From Microglena sp. YARC (lineage: Eukaryota; Chlorophyta; Chlorophyceae; Chlamydomonadales; Chlamydomonadaceae): a stretch of 64,000 nucleotides of DNA. The position numbers and the translations under genes are program-made. Under the pieces are notes generated by a model that had not been told where the DNA came from, made no database searches, and worked only from the letters and a program-made list of their open reading frames with translations. Below are positions 22,901-33,898 of the stretch, in pieces; the stretch's first letter is position 1; each line of letters begins with the position of its first letter. The stretch is from NCBI GenBank assembly GCA_022414725.1, contig CM039463.1, positions 77,719,333-77,783,332 of the forward strand, read 5' to 3'.

Positions 22901-25900
22901 CTGCGGGGGAATGTGCACATTTGAATGGGCGAGTGAATAATAGAGGAATGGACTCAGCATCAGAAGGAAGAGCGGACCTCACTGCAATAGGTTAGGTTGG
23001 ATTTAGCTGCTGAGGTCAATGTCTGTAGGGGTAGCGCTCTCTTCTGCAAGGGAATGTGTACATTTGAATGAGCAAGTGGATAAATAGATGGACGAACAAA
23101 TAACCAAATACAAAATTATTTGATTTAATTAATTAAGGGAATTCATTGATTAAAATGAATTGTTTTGCTTCCCCACTTCCTGAAAGGCTAGTGCCCTTCT
23201 GAGCTGGCCTGATGAGCCCCGGTTACTGAATGCCTACTACCTTATTGTTGGATTTCGCTGCTGAGGGCATTGTCTGCAGGGGTGACGCTTGCCTCTGCAA
23301 ATTAGGGGAATTATTTGATTTAATTGATTAAGGGAATTAATTAATTTAATTTATTTATTCTGTGAATGCTACCCTGCTTTTTTCAATGGCTACTACCCTT
23401 GTGTAGAGTTTCGCTGCTGTCTTACTGTGTGACGCTTTCTTCTGTGAATTAAGGGAATTCATTAAATTCATGAATAAAGGGAATCAATTAATATAATTAA
23501 TTAAGTTAAGTAAGTAAAGTAAGTGAAGTAAGTGAAGTAAGTAAGTAAAGTAAGTAAAGTAAGTAAAGTAAGTAAAGTAAGTAAAGTAAGTAAGTAAGTA
23601 AAGTAAGTAAAGTAAGTAAGTAAAGTAAGTAAGTAAAGTAAGCAAGTAAAGTAAGTATAGTAAAGTAAGTATAGTGAAGTAAGTAAAGTAAAGTAAAGTA
23701 AAGTAAAGTGAAGTATAGTATAGTAAAGTCCAGTACAGTAAAGTATAGTAAGGTAAGGTAAGGTAAAGTAAAGTAAAGTAAGGTAAGGTAAAGTAAGGTG
23801 AAGTACAGTAAAGTAAGGTAAGGTAAGGTAAAGTAAAGTAAAGTAAAGTGAAGTAAAGTAAAGTAAAGTAAAGTAAAGTAAAGAAAAGAAAAGTAAAGTA
23901 AAGTATAGTAAAGTAAAGTAAAAGTCAAGTAAGTAAGTGAGTAAATTAATTAATTAAGGGAATTAATTACATTTATTTCTTCTGGGAATCAAGGAAACGT
24001 GTACAACTGAATGAGTGTGAATAAATAGACGAATGGCACAATAAGGAACAAGTTGCATGCAGCGCCGCAAGCGACGCGGAAAATTGGTGGAGTGTGTTGG
24101 CAACGGAACGAAAGGTGGCGAAGATGGAGCTGACCGAAGCGAGTTAGTTACACGACCGTTGGATGACGTGTCAGGCTTCAATTTTTCGGTCGGACAGACA
24201 AACGGACAAATGGGTAAACATGGGGGCTCCCGCCCCGCCCCCTTGAAGAGGGAGCTCCGCCAACAAGGGAGCAATACAGGATAGAAGTCCAATAATCCAA
24301 GTAGGAAGCGAGCCAGCCTGATGAGCCCCGCTTTCTGAATGCCTACTACCCTATTGTTGGATTTCGCTAAAGAGGGCATTGTCTGCAGGGGTGAAGCAAA
24401 TTAGGGGGGTTAATTGATTCAATTGATTAAGGGTTTTCATGAATTTAATTCATTTCCTCTTTGAATGCTTACCCTGGGTCATCATCTGCCTCAAAAGCAT
24501 TAAGACCAGTCTCCCCCAAAAGATTCATTAACACACATCTCGTACAAAGAAAATAACTATAAATTCAAATTACCTATCTGAGTTTCTTACAATACATCAT
24601 CAGCTCCCACTGCATGTCGACCAGTCTGTGCCAAAGGATTTGCTTCAGTCGAGAATACGAATTTAAATTAATTACCTATCTGAGCTTCTTTCCATGCTTC
24701 ATTAGCCCCCACAGCATGACGACCAGTCACAGCCAAAAGATTTTTTCACACAAAGCTCGTATAAAGAAAAAAACAATACATTCCAATTACCTTTCTGAGC
24801 TTCTTGCGATACATCATCAGCCCCTACAACATGAAGACCAGACTCCACCAAAAGATCTATGAACACAAATTTTGTATAAAGAAAATAACTATATATTCCA
24901 ATTACCTATCTGAGCTTCTTGCGATACATTATCAGCCCCCACGGCAGGTCGACCAGTCTCTGCCAAAAGATTTATCAACACAAATCCCTTAACAAAAATA
25001 ACTGTTAATTCCAATTACCTAGCTGAGCTTCTTGAGACGCATCAGCAGCCCCCACAGCATGAAGACCAGTCTCAGCCAAAAGATTTATAATTACAAATCT
25101 CGTATAAAGAAAAAAACTATATATTCCAATTACCTAGCTGAGCTTCTTGCGATACATCATCAGCCCCCACTGCAGGTCGACCAGTCTCTGCCAAAAAATT
25201 TATAAAAAAAGATCCCTGAAAAAGAAAATAACTGTAAATTCAAATTACCTAGCTGAGCTTCTTGCGACGCATCAGCAGCCCCCACTGCAGATCGACTAGT
25301 CTCTGCCAAAAGATTTATTACCAGAAGTCCCTTCAAAATAAAATAACTAGAAATTCCAATTACCTAGCTGAGCTTCTTGCGATGCATCAGCAGCCCCCAC
25401 AGCATGAAGACCAGACTCCACCAAAAGATTTATAAACATGAATCTTGTATAAAGAAAAATGTATATTCCAATGACCTAGCTGAGCTTCTTGCGATAAATC
25501 ATCAGCCCCCAGGGCAGGTCGACCAGTCTCCGCCAAAAGATTTATAAACACAAATCCCTTCAAAAGAAAATAACTATAACTTCCAATTACCTAGCTGAGC
25601 TTCTTGCGACGCATCAGCAGCCCCCACGGCAGGTCGACCAGTCTCCGCCAAAGAAGCTGCTGCAGCATCTTCTGCCTCTGCTTCTGCAATGGCTATTTCT
25701 GTTTCCGACACCGCCGAGTGAATATCCGACTCTGAGACAGCCGCACTAGACTCAGCTACAGCTGCAGTAGTCTCAGCTACAGCTGCCGGAGATTCAGCTA
25801 CAGGTGCAAGAGAATCAGCTCCAGACGCAGAGGGGTCAGTGGGGGTTGAGTCGGACACATTACGGTCTCGAATGTCAGCGCTAGCTGCAGTTCCAAGAGA

Positions 25901-28900
25901 CGCTGAGCTGGCTCGTTCGTAGGCGGCTTGGGCCTGTGCCTCAGCTTTTCTGCTCACGTCTTCAAACGAAATATCTCCCAAAGGATTAGCCACAGGGTCA
26001 AATGACCTGTCAGCTACAAAGGACCCGTCAGCTACAGTGTCAGCTACAGATTCAGCTACTGAGCTGTCCACTCCGGCATCAGCAGCTGCAGATGAAGCTA
26101 CCTCTACTGTGAGTCAATAAGGGGGGTCAGAGAAGGGGGGTCAAAAGGGTCAGAAAATGGGGGTCAAAAACGTGGGTCAAAAAGTGGGCCAGAAAAGGGG
26201 GTCAGAAAGGGGGGTCAGAAAAGGGGGGCCAGAAGGGTCAGAAATTGAGGGTCAAAAACGTGGGTCAAAAACGTGGGCCAGAAAAGGGGGTCAGAAAGAA
26301 GGGGTCAGAGAAGGGGGGTCAAAAGGGTCAGAAAATGAGGGTCAAAAACGTGGGTCAAAAACGTGGGCCAGAAGAGGGGGTCAGAAAAGGGGGGTCAGAA
26401 GGGTCAGAAAATGAGGGTAAAAAACGAGGGCCAGAAAAGGGGGGCAAAACGTGGGTCAGAAAAGGGGGGCCAAAAAGGGTCAGAGAATGGAGGTCATACC
26501 GTGGGTCAAAAACGTGGGCCAGAAAAGGGGGTCAAACCGTGGGTCAGAGAAGGGGGGTAAAAAACGTGGGCCAGAAAAGGGGGTCAAAACGCGGGTTAGG
26601 AAAGGGATTTCAAACTTGGGTCAGAAAAGGAGTTTAAAACGTGTCAGAAACGTGGGTCAAAAAAGGGGGTTAAATAAACGTGGGCCAAAGACGTGGGTCT
26701 AAAAAGGAGATCAAAAAATATGGGTCAAAAACGTGGGTCAGAAAAGGGGGTCAAGCAAACGTGGGTCGGAAAAGGGGGTGAAAAACGTTGGTCAAAAACG
26801 TCAGTCAGAAAATTGAGTCAGAAAAGGGTTTAAAACTTGGTTCATAATCGTGGGTCAGAAAAGTGAGTCAGAAAAGTTTTTTTTACCGTGGGTCAAAAAC
26901 GTGGGTCAAGAGGGGGTGGGGGCAAAAAACGTGAGTCAAAAACGTGGGTCAGAAAAGTGAGTCAGAAAAGGGGTATAAAACGTGGGTCAAACACGTGGCT
27001 CAAAAGCATGGGTCAAAAACGTGGGTCAAGAGGGGGTGGGGGAAACAAACGTGGCTCAAAAACGTGAGTCAAAAACGTGGGTCAGAAAAGTGAGTCAGAA
27101 AAGGGGTATAAAACGTGGGTCAAACACGTGGCTCAAAAGCATGGGTCAAAAACGTGGGTCAAGAGGGGGTGGGGGAAAAAAAACGTGGCTCAAAAACGTG
27201 AGTCAAAAACGTGGGTCAGAAAAGTGAGTCAGAAAAGGGGTATAAAACGTGGGTCAAACACGTGGCTCCAAAGCATGGGTCAAAAACGTGGGTCAAAAGG
27301 GGTGGGGCAAAAACGTGGCTCAAAAACATGGGTCAAAAACGTGAAAGACTCACCTTCCCCAGGTAATGAGGAGCTTGGAGCTTCTGGCAGAGAGGCCTGC
27401 TCAGCCACGTGTTGAGGTTCAGCCACAGATTCAGCTACAACAGCTGCGTCAGAGGGGTCAGTGCCTGCTGCTGCTTCTACCGCTGCGGCTGCCTTGGCAG
27501 AGGATAGGGACCTGTAGAGGGGGGCACAGATGAAATATCAGATCGAGAGTTGTTCGGAGCAGTGTCAGCGCTGTAAATGGCGATGCAGCACAAAGGGATC
27601 AGAGATCCTTGCAAATCAGATCGGGCCACCCAGGGCCGGGGGAGGTGACGGGCATGAATGATTAGCACAGGGGGGGTAGGGGCGGCTGCATTTGCGGAGG
27701 ATAGGGACCTTAAGAGGAGCGGCACAGATGAACTATCAGATCGGGCAAACTGGGGCCTGGGGGTGTAACATGTGTGACTGATTAATAAAGGGGGGGCAGG
27801 AGGCGTGTCTGATTTTGATACAAGGGGGGTAAGGGCTGCTGCCTTTGTGGAGGATAGGGACCTCATCCATCCATCCATCCCACTAGCACGACCTCTTCGA
27901 AACATGTGGCATGAGTGAGCCAGTGTTACCTACCTGCGGACTTTGGGGTTGAAGCGCCGCTTGTTCTCCAACTTTGGTCCCCTGATCTCCGCCGGATCCA
28001 CTTCCTCAGCGCTGCCAACTGCTCTGTCTTATGCCACATACAATTATCCTCCCATATCTTTGTCACGCTCTTTTTGCACCCCACCATCATCACCACCACC
28101 CCACCAGAGACCTCTTCGACACATGTGGCATGACTGCATGAGTGAGCCAGTGATACATACCTGCGGACTTTGGGGTTGAAGCGCCGCTTGTTCTCCAAAT
28201 TTGGTCCCCTGATCTCTGCCAAATCCACTTCCTCGGCGCTGCTTACTGCTCTGTCATGTGTTTGCGTCCCTGTCGAGCTCTTTGTCCGCTGTGTGAAGAG
28301 GGCAGGGAGGGCAGGGAGGGGCAGGGGTCTCCCAAGGAAGGAGATCTGAGCAGGGGCAAAGCCTGCAAATATGGGTACGGTAGTGTGGCGGTGGGGGGGA
28401 GGGACGGGGTGTGTGGGGGGTGGGTGGGGGGGGGATAGGGGTCTCCCAAGGAAGGAGGTCTGAGCAGGTGCAAAGCCTGCAAATATGGGTATGGTGGTGT
28501 GGCGGTGGGGGGGAGGGAGGGGGGGGTGGGGGTTGGGGGGATAGGGGTCTCCCCAAAGAAGGAGGTCTGAGCAGGTGCAAAGCCTGCAAATATGGGTATG
28601 GTGGTGTGGCAGTGTGTGTGTGGGGGGGGAGGATAGGGGTCTCGAAAGGAAGGAGATTTGGGCGGGTGCAAAGCCTGCAAATATGGGTATGGTGGTGTGG
28701 CGGTGTGTGTGAGGGGGGGGGGGGGGGGGGGGGGGGGGTCTCCAAAAGAAGGAGATTCTGGCGGGTGCAAAAGCCTGCAAGTATGGGTATGGTGGTGTGG
28801 CGGTGGGGGGAGGGAGTGGATGTGTGGGTGTGGGTGTGGGTGTGAGGGGAGGAAAGGGGTCTTACAAGGAGATTTGGGCCAAACCAAAATGATCCATCAC

Positions 28901-30285
28901 ACACTGCCCACCCTGCTCAAGAGGAAGACATTCAATTCAATGTGCCTTTGGCAGGGGCATGCTTCCAGGACAGGCAGAAGTACTGTGCCGACGTTGCTCC
29001 GGTGAGTAGTGGTGGTGGGGCTGTGCTGGTGAGTTGGTGGTATGGTGGTTGTGGGGTGATCTAGTACATAAAGCACGCAGGCGAAGACATCCGATTCAAC
29101 GTGCCATTGGCAGAGGCGTGCTTTCAGTACAGGCAGAAGTACTGTGCCGACATAGCTTCGGTGAGTAGTGGTGGTGGCGGTGGGGTGGTTTTTGTGGTGG
29201 GTGCTGGTGGGTGGGTGGTTGGTGGTGGTGGGGTGGGGTGGGGTGGTAGGAGCTTTTTTCTTTTTTCTTTTTTCTTTTTTTCAATGTGCCTTTGGCAGAG
29301 GCGTGCTTCGAGGGCAGGCAGAAGTACTGTGCCGACATTGCTCCGGTGAGTAGTGGTGGTAGGGTGGTAGTTGCGGTGGTGTGGGGGTGGTGTGGTGGTT
29401 GTTATGGGGTTGTGGTGGCGGTGGTGTGGGTTTGTGGTGTGGTAGGAGATTCTTGTTTTCAACGTGCCATTGGCAGAGGCGTGCTATGACGACAGGCAGA
29501 AGTACTGTGCCGACATAGCTCCACCCCCCCTCCCCCACCCACCACCACGGATGTGGAACGACATGGACATGTTTGACTCCTTCATCATCATCAACCTATT
29601 GCGAGACTACAGTCCAGAGATACAGAACAAGCAGAACAATAATCCAAATCCAAACCCCTACCTAACAGACGGAAGATCTGGTAGACCACTAGAGTGAGCC
29701 CAAATTCAAATCCAAATCCAAATTCAAATCCAAATTCAAATCAAATTCCCTACCTAACAGCAGGAGGATCTGGTTGACCACTAAAGAGAGTCCAAATTCA
29801 AATCCAACTCCCTACCTAACAGCCGGAAGATCTTATAGACCACTAGAGTGAGCCCGAATCCAAATTCAAATCCAAATTCAAATCCCTAGCTGACAGCCGG
29901 AAGACCTGGTAGACCACCAGAGTGAGCCCAAATTCAAATCCAAATTCAGATCCAACTCCCTACCTAACAGCAGAAAGATCTGGTAGACCACTAGAGAGAG
30001 TCCAAATTCAAATTTAAATCCAAATTCAAATCCAACTCCCTACCTAACAGCCGGAAGATCTGGTAGACCACTAAAGAGAGTCCAAAGATGAGACCCACCA
30101 AGAACCTGGTCCCTGCATTTGTGGAGGGAAGTGGGGTGGTGGTGGGGGAGGCGGGGGAAGAGGAGGCGGGGAGGGGGGGAGACCACCAAGAACCTGGTCC
30201 CTGCATTTGTGGAGGGAAGTGGGGTGGTGGTGGTGGTGGAGGCAGGGGAAGGAGGAGGCAGGGGAGGGGGGAGAAAGGGGGAAAG

Positions 30286-30316
<31 letters not shown>

Positions 30317-31257
30317 TGCACAGCTTTTATAGTCGGCAGCAAAACCTAGTGTGTGGTGTGTAGTGTGTGGTGGTAGTATGGTGGTGTGTGAGTGTATGTT
30401 GGTGATGTTGGTGGTGCGTGTGGTGGTGGTGTTCGTGTGGTGTGTGGTGATGGTGTGTGGTGTGTGTGTTGGAGGGGGGGGGGGGGGGGATATAGCTGGG
30501 AACACATAAATGTACATCCTTGCTGATCAACATCATTATCTCCAAACACACCCTTGCTGATCATCATCATCATCATCATCATCATCATCTCCAATCACAC
30601 CCGTGTTGAACCACTTAAATCAAACCCTTGCTGATCATGTATTCATGTCCAATCAAACCCTTGCTGAACCTATCCAACCACACACACCATCACCGCAGAA
30701 TTGTTACTTCTCAGAATTTTCAAGCAAAATTTGAAGCACGAAGTTCTACCTACAACCTGTAATTAAAAATCAAGTCCAAATCCGCAGAATTGCTGTAAGA
30801 AGGGCACACAAGCAAGACAGGCAAAATTTGAAACTCAAAGTTCAACATACATCCTGTGATTAAAAATCAAATCCAAATCCGCTGAATTGCTGTAAAAGGG
30901 CAAACAGGCAAGAGGGAGTGCGAGCACACTAACACCTGACTTACACACACCTTTTTTACTATCTCCAGTCAAGCCCCCCCACTCAGGCTCATCTGTCGTG
31001 GATGAACCTGCTGCCCAGTCATCTACAGAGCTGACACTTGGCTTGGCGCTTGGAGTGCTGCCAGAGCCAGCTGGACCATCAGCAGGTGTGGACGCCTGGG
31101 TGGAGGATGCAGGAACCTCCTCAGTAGCTGTGGGAGCTCCTGGGGGGGGTGCAGCTGCCTGGGTGGGTTCTTTAGCGCTGATGGTGCTGGGGCTGGGGGG
31201 GCTGTTAGAGTTGTCCCATGGGGATGGGGGTCCGGACTCCGTGCTGCTGTCGGTCAT
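15180..31257 (-). CDS. Ten-exon gene: Ala/Ser-rich protein with one membrane segment and 22-residue repeats; function unknown
   Basis: Exons (minus): 31,257-30,951; 30,112-30,044; 28,362-28,161; 27,511-27,354; 26,106-25,591; 22,739-22,656; 20,756-20,242; 19,623-19,396; 18,269-18,123; 16,583-15,180. All introns are GT-AG and codon phase agrees at every junction; the CDS is 3,630 bp (1,209 residues). Residues 1-102 are Ser/Pro/Thr-rich and start MTDSSTESG. Exon 2 codes a hydrophobic helix GLIFGLSLVVYQIF (about 107-122), followed by a basic RRFNPKVRR. Exons 4-9 are acidic, Ala-rich and helical. The last exon ends in four 22-residue repeats (VGKSASQAT core, about 1,089-1,176), a 2x11 period seen in amphipathic lipid-binding helices. 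The stop TAA lies inside a CCCTAAACCCTAA telomere-type unit. A membrane or lipid-surface role is inference only; I do not recognise the family. Confidence 0.75.
15282..15545 (-). repeat. 66-bp coding repeats in the last exon
   Basis: Four in-frame 66-bp units (GTGGCTTGGCTTGCTGACTT-type on the plus strand). The two central units are almost identical and the outer ones diverged, consistent with recent internal duplication that keeps the 22-residue helix period. Confidence 0.9.
16584..18122 (-). repeat. Intron 9: acceptor-side echoes plus donor-side minisatellite
   Basis: Next to exon 10 are three echoes of its first ~35 bases with the acceptor (plus-sense CCGCACGCTCAGCAATGGAG then GCCTACA) at about 16,622-16,665, 16,687-16,730 and 16,795-16,832, again mixed with TTTAGGG units. 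16,860-17,230 has a GTTCTTGTTCAGT repeat. 17,350-17,960 is a ~20-bp minisatellite (AGGTGTTCAGGGTGTTAAAC, about 25 units) that resembles the sequence just inside the exon-9 donor. Confidence 0.8.
18270..19395 (-). repeat. Intron 8: echoes of exon 9 start and exon 8 end
   Basis: Four acceptor-side echoes of exon 9 lie at about 18,340-18,420, 18,480-18,560, 18,630-18,705 and 18,785-18,850. They keep minus-sense CTCCCAG|ACCTCC and the GCAGATGGTGC coding part, with (TCAGA)n spacers. Two donor-side echoes of exon 8 lie at 19,189-19,283 and 19,299-19,340 (CACCTACATGGGCAGCCTGA on the plus strand). C-rich low-complexity DNA (18,970-19,190) fills the middle. Confidence 0.85.
19624..20241 (-). repeat. 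Intron 7: echoes of exon 8 start and exon 7 end
   Basis: One echo of the exon-8 acceptor edge lies at about 19,767-19,792 (GTGCTCCCACTAGCGCAGCG). Three donor-side echoes of exon 7 lie at about 19,826-19,885, 19,968-20,032 and 20,088-20,165 (TTGGCGGCGCCTCTAATGGT), each with an intact GTAAGA-type donor followed by a poly-C/CA tract. Confidence 0.85.
20757..22655 (-). repeat. Intron 6: echoes of exon 7 start, two minisatellites, echoes of exon 6 end
   Basis: Acceptor-side echoes of exon 7 lie at 21,004-21,095 (near complete for the first ~85 bases) and about 21,391-21,420, within a GGGTGTGGGTAGGTT minisatellite (20,757-21,480) that would read as Pro-Thr-Asn-Leu repeats. 21,650-22,430 is an AAACACCAACCCAGACCCC minisatellite. 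Donor-side echoes (GAAACTTAGCTCATGCTGTG next to GCATCATGAGGAAGAGC) occur at about 21,788-21,836 and 22,448-22,495; the parent end is at 22,656. Confidence 0.8.
22740..25590 (-). repeat. Intron 5: echoes of exon 6 start and exon 5 end, with a repeat insertion
   Basis: Five acceptor-side echoes of exon 6 (TTGGATTTCGCTGCTGAGGG...CTCTCTTCTGC) lie near 22,855, 22,990, 23,249, 23,408 and 24,357, increasingly degraded. Nine donor-side echoes of exon 5 plus a partial one run from about 24,455 to 25,590 with a ~115-bp period (plus-sense ATTACCTAGCTGAGCTTCTT, CATCAGCAGCCCCCAC, GGTCGACCAGTCTC). Between them are an AAGTAAGT/AAAGT microsatellite (23,500-23,935) and family A copy 2 (24,047-24,265). Confidence 0.9.
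24047..24265 (+). repeat. Dispersed repeat family A, copy 2
   Basis: Full-length copy (AACAAGTTGCATGCAGCGCC to GGGAGCTCCGCCAAC) inserted in intron 5 of the minus-strand gene, between two echoes of the same exon edge at 23,225-23,300 and 24,335-24,400. Confidence 0.7.
26107..27353 (-). repeat. Intron 4: ~24-bp minisatellite filling the intron
   Basis: GGGTCAAAAACGTGGGTCAG and AAAAGGGGGTC units throughout, with a ~130-bp higher-order unit repeated three times (about 26,960-27,300). The minus-sense exon-5 acceptor TTGACTCACAG resembles the recurring CTGACTCAC in the units, so the array may derive from the acceptor-side intron end. Confidence 0.85.
27512..28160 (-). repeat. Intron 3: echoes of exon 4 start and exon 3 end
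   Basis: Two acceptor-side echoes of exon 4 lie at about 27,680-27,720 and 27,828-27,870 (GCGGAGGATAGGGACCT). One donor-side echo of exon 3 lies at about 27,932-28,045; it repeats ~95 exon bases and the CTGCGGACTTTGGGGTTGAA junction with its donor. Confidence 0.85.
28363..30043 (-). repeat. Intron 2: echoes of exon 3 start and exon 2 end
   Basis: Four acceptor-side echoes of exon 3, plus a partial one, lie at about 28,440, 28,546, 28,640, 28,737 and 28,858 (GGTCTGAGCAGGTGCAAAGC then CTGCAAATATGGG, minus-sense ATTTGCAG acceptor). Five donor-side echoes of exon 2 lie at about 29,657, 29,748, 29,812, 29,884 and 29,958 (CCTACCTAACAGCCGGAAGA then TCTGGTAGACCACTA), with (AAATTC)n spacers. The plus-strand Cys-rich exon copies (28,905-29,540) lie between the two arrays. 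Confidence 0.85.
28905..29540 (+). pseudogene. Four tandem copies of a Cys-rich (GLG1-like) exon nested in intron 2 of the minus-strand gene
   Basis: Copies end at about 28,997, 29,161, 29,346 and 29,522. The longest code EDIRFNVPLAEAC followed by RQKYCADIA; the two cysteines are seven residues apart with Leu and Asp positions as in Cys-rich repeats of Golgi apparatus protein 1 (GLG1). The first three copies end in a strong donor GTGAGTAGTGG; the fourth lacks it and runs into C-rich sequence. One copy has an acceptor-like AAGCACGCAG. No other exons of such a gene are visible on this strand, so it is probably a relic or an echo array. The minus-strand reading has no phase-compatible exon. Confidence 0.35.
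30113..30950 (-). repeat. Intron 1: one acceptor echo of exon 2, poly-G and intron-internal duplication
   Basis: 30,181-30,232 repeats the exon-2 start with its acceptor (ACCAAGAACCTGGTCCCTGC then ATTTGTGGAGGG). It is followed by G-runs, GTGTGGTGG repeats, a CAT microsatellite near 30,565 and a two-copy duplication of the donor-proximal intron (CCGCAGAATTGCTGTAAGAA near 30,782 and CCGCTGAATTGCTGTAAAAG near 30,880). Confidence 0.75.
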
Positions 31258-33817
31258 GGTACCCTGGGTTGTAGTTTTTGGAGGGGGTGGTGATATGCCA
31301 CCATTGGTGTTTCCCGACCCATTGCTTGCTTCACGTCATCCAGGGGCTCGGTGATTGCGAGGCGGCATCTATGGGCAAGAGGTCTTCAGCTCCTCGGATG
31401 AGTTGCATGGGGGACGTGAGGTGCGAGCGCGGGGCTCAGATCGACCCCAGGGGCAAATGACAAGGTGCACATGTGCGCCCGTGGTCTGACCGTCGATACT
31501 GTTGGTGGGAAGACAGGCATGAGATTTCTTTCGCATTGACGTCGCAGTCTGAGGCGTTGCCACGCTCGGACCTGCCCGCCCCAGTGGCATGAGGTACCTT
31601 TCACTGTCAGTCCCGTAGTACGCGAGCGCCATCCGCGAGCTCGATAATGGTCCAACGCCTCTGCTATATTGAGCGTAGGAGATTAGTTCTTTCCGCCGCT
31701 GGTGAGAAGTGCGTATACTTTCATGCGTTTTGTGGTGTTTGGGGCCATGCATCTCGGTGTTTGCCTATCGATACTTTCGTGCGTTGTTGTGTGTTCCCTA
31801 TTTGAATCGCTGTCGCGGCTGGTTGCGAATCTACGGTATGAAAATGTTGGGTAGGCAACAGACAAGTTCAAAGCGCATATGTGCAGTCGCGTAGGGTCTG
31901 GCGTGGGCTGAGAGAGTCTTTAGAATTGGGTTACGAATTTATAACCATGGTCGTCGGGGAATGCGTAATAGGACGTGGCATCGGACTGGGCAAGGTGGGC
32001 CCTGCAAATATCAGTGTCTGGCGACGGTGTGGGGTCGTGGACATCCCGGGAGCTGACGGAATAAGTGGACAATGGTTGAGAACACAATTGAAGCTTGCGC
32101 GACCTCGCTAGCGGTACGAGCAGGAACGCGCCCTGCTTGGTCCTCGGAACAGTGGCCTTAAGAAAAATATCAGCTAGGCTCAGGTCCACGCCCTCGCCGC
32201 CGCGAAAGGCTGGGCCGACGACACCCCCACCAGCGTGATGCACCCTGCCAATATAGCTTGATCGTCTATCAGGCCGCGTAGCCTGGCAGAGGATGTGCTA
32301 TCGGTTATTGACCAGGGCCAAAAAACGCAAGCTACAGCCCGTCTTCAAGGGGCGTTTTCTGTAGTGGTTCCTCCAAACAAGCGGACGTCTGGATTGCACT
32401 TGAGGGCCCATGGCCTCAGGCAAGACGACCCACTCGGAGGACTCGCGTGTCGTATACTTTCCTACGAAGCGCTACCACATACTCGCGAGGGCTAGCCGGC
32501 GCGTGACAGACCAAAGCTTTCGATCTACCATACTGCATTTTGCGACTAAGCCAAGAATATCTGGGCTTGTATTTACCAAAATCCGCATCTTCTCGGTATG
32601 TCCATGGCTAAGGCAGGCTCGGTGTGGTGAAAGCGCCGAGGAGTCGGCTTACGGGTCCGACCCCTTCCCGTCCTCTGCTCCTTGGAGGACTAAGTGATTA
32701 TTACCCGGCTGCGACGTTCCAAAGGCTGGTTTTCTCATCGGGAATAAGTTTGCATGCGTTGTTTGGTTAGCCACATGGCATGCTTCGGAGGATGCATAGG
32801 TTACGCATACATGTGGTGTGTGTTGTGTGTGGGGAGGGGCGGAGGGGGGGGAGGAATTCTGTTGCCCCTTTAGACCTCTCCGCGGGCACCCAGTGTAGGA
32901 AGAAGAAGTCCAGCTGGGGTATCAAACTTGGCCTCACTTACACGAGTGCACAATTGAGGCTGCGTAGATGATTTGATTATATGGGGGGCATGCTAAGTTA
33001 TCAGAGACAGGAATTATAAAAACCATAGTTCCACAGAAACCAACTTTTTTAATGAACAATAGAATAGAGGGGGAGATATGTGACAATATATGAAGAGATT
33101 TGAAAACCTTGATTACATCAAATTGAGGCATGGGGGATATTGGAGACCAGTTAGAGGGACATAAGAATGGCCAGGCACCAACATATAAATCTAACTCTAA
33201 TAAAAAGGTCCCAATCGTAGCACACTAACCAAGCTTGTGAAGCCATCTTCACATGAGACCGCGTAAGATGTAACACGAAAGGTACGGCGAGGGGGGGGGG
33301 GGGGGGGGTGGGGGGGGGCAGAAATAAAATCCTCAGACCCATGCCCTTTTCCCTACAAGGGCTGGAGTTTACCACCCCACTCCCCCACCCTCCGATACTC
33401 CGGAACCAAACACTTCGTAGCGCCATCATTATTCTCCCCCACAATAATAATTAGGGGGGCAAAGTAGGCGGCGCAATTTTTTGTGTAGCTTGAAAGGCCC
33501 CATCCACTGTTCCATTCGTCCCATAACCCCTGCGCATTGTGGCGCAAGAAAAAGCAAATCAGACCATACAATCAGTTTGTGGCACGCAGACGAAGTGCCA
33601 TCATAACGCATCAATGTTAACATGAGATTAGTGGCTGGGGTTTTATGGCAATTTCTTCATTTCCAAGTAGGTATAGACCCGTATTATCGATTAGCCGTTG
33701 TGTGTGTGTGGTGGTGGGAGGTAGGTGGCTGCGTCGTTGGTGGGCGCGAGGGGGCTTGGTTGCGTGCTTGTGGTGGTGGGGGGGTGGGGGTGGGGGGTAG
33801 GTCGGGGTGGGTGATAA

Positions 33818-33898
<81 letters not shown>

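Noticed and set aside
23506..23928. 140-codon Leu/Tyr/Phe ORF on the minus strand resembling a membrane protein
   Set aside because: Pure translation of an AAAGT/AAGTAAGT microsatellite.
28243..28904. Pro/His-rich 214-216-codon minus-strand ORFs
   Set aside because: They read through echoes of exon 3 and poly-C/CA spacers of intron 2; only 28,161-28,362 is supported as exon.
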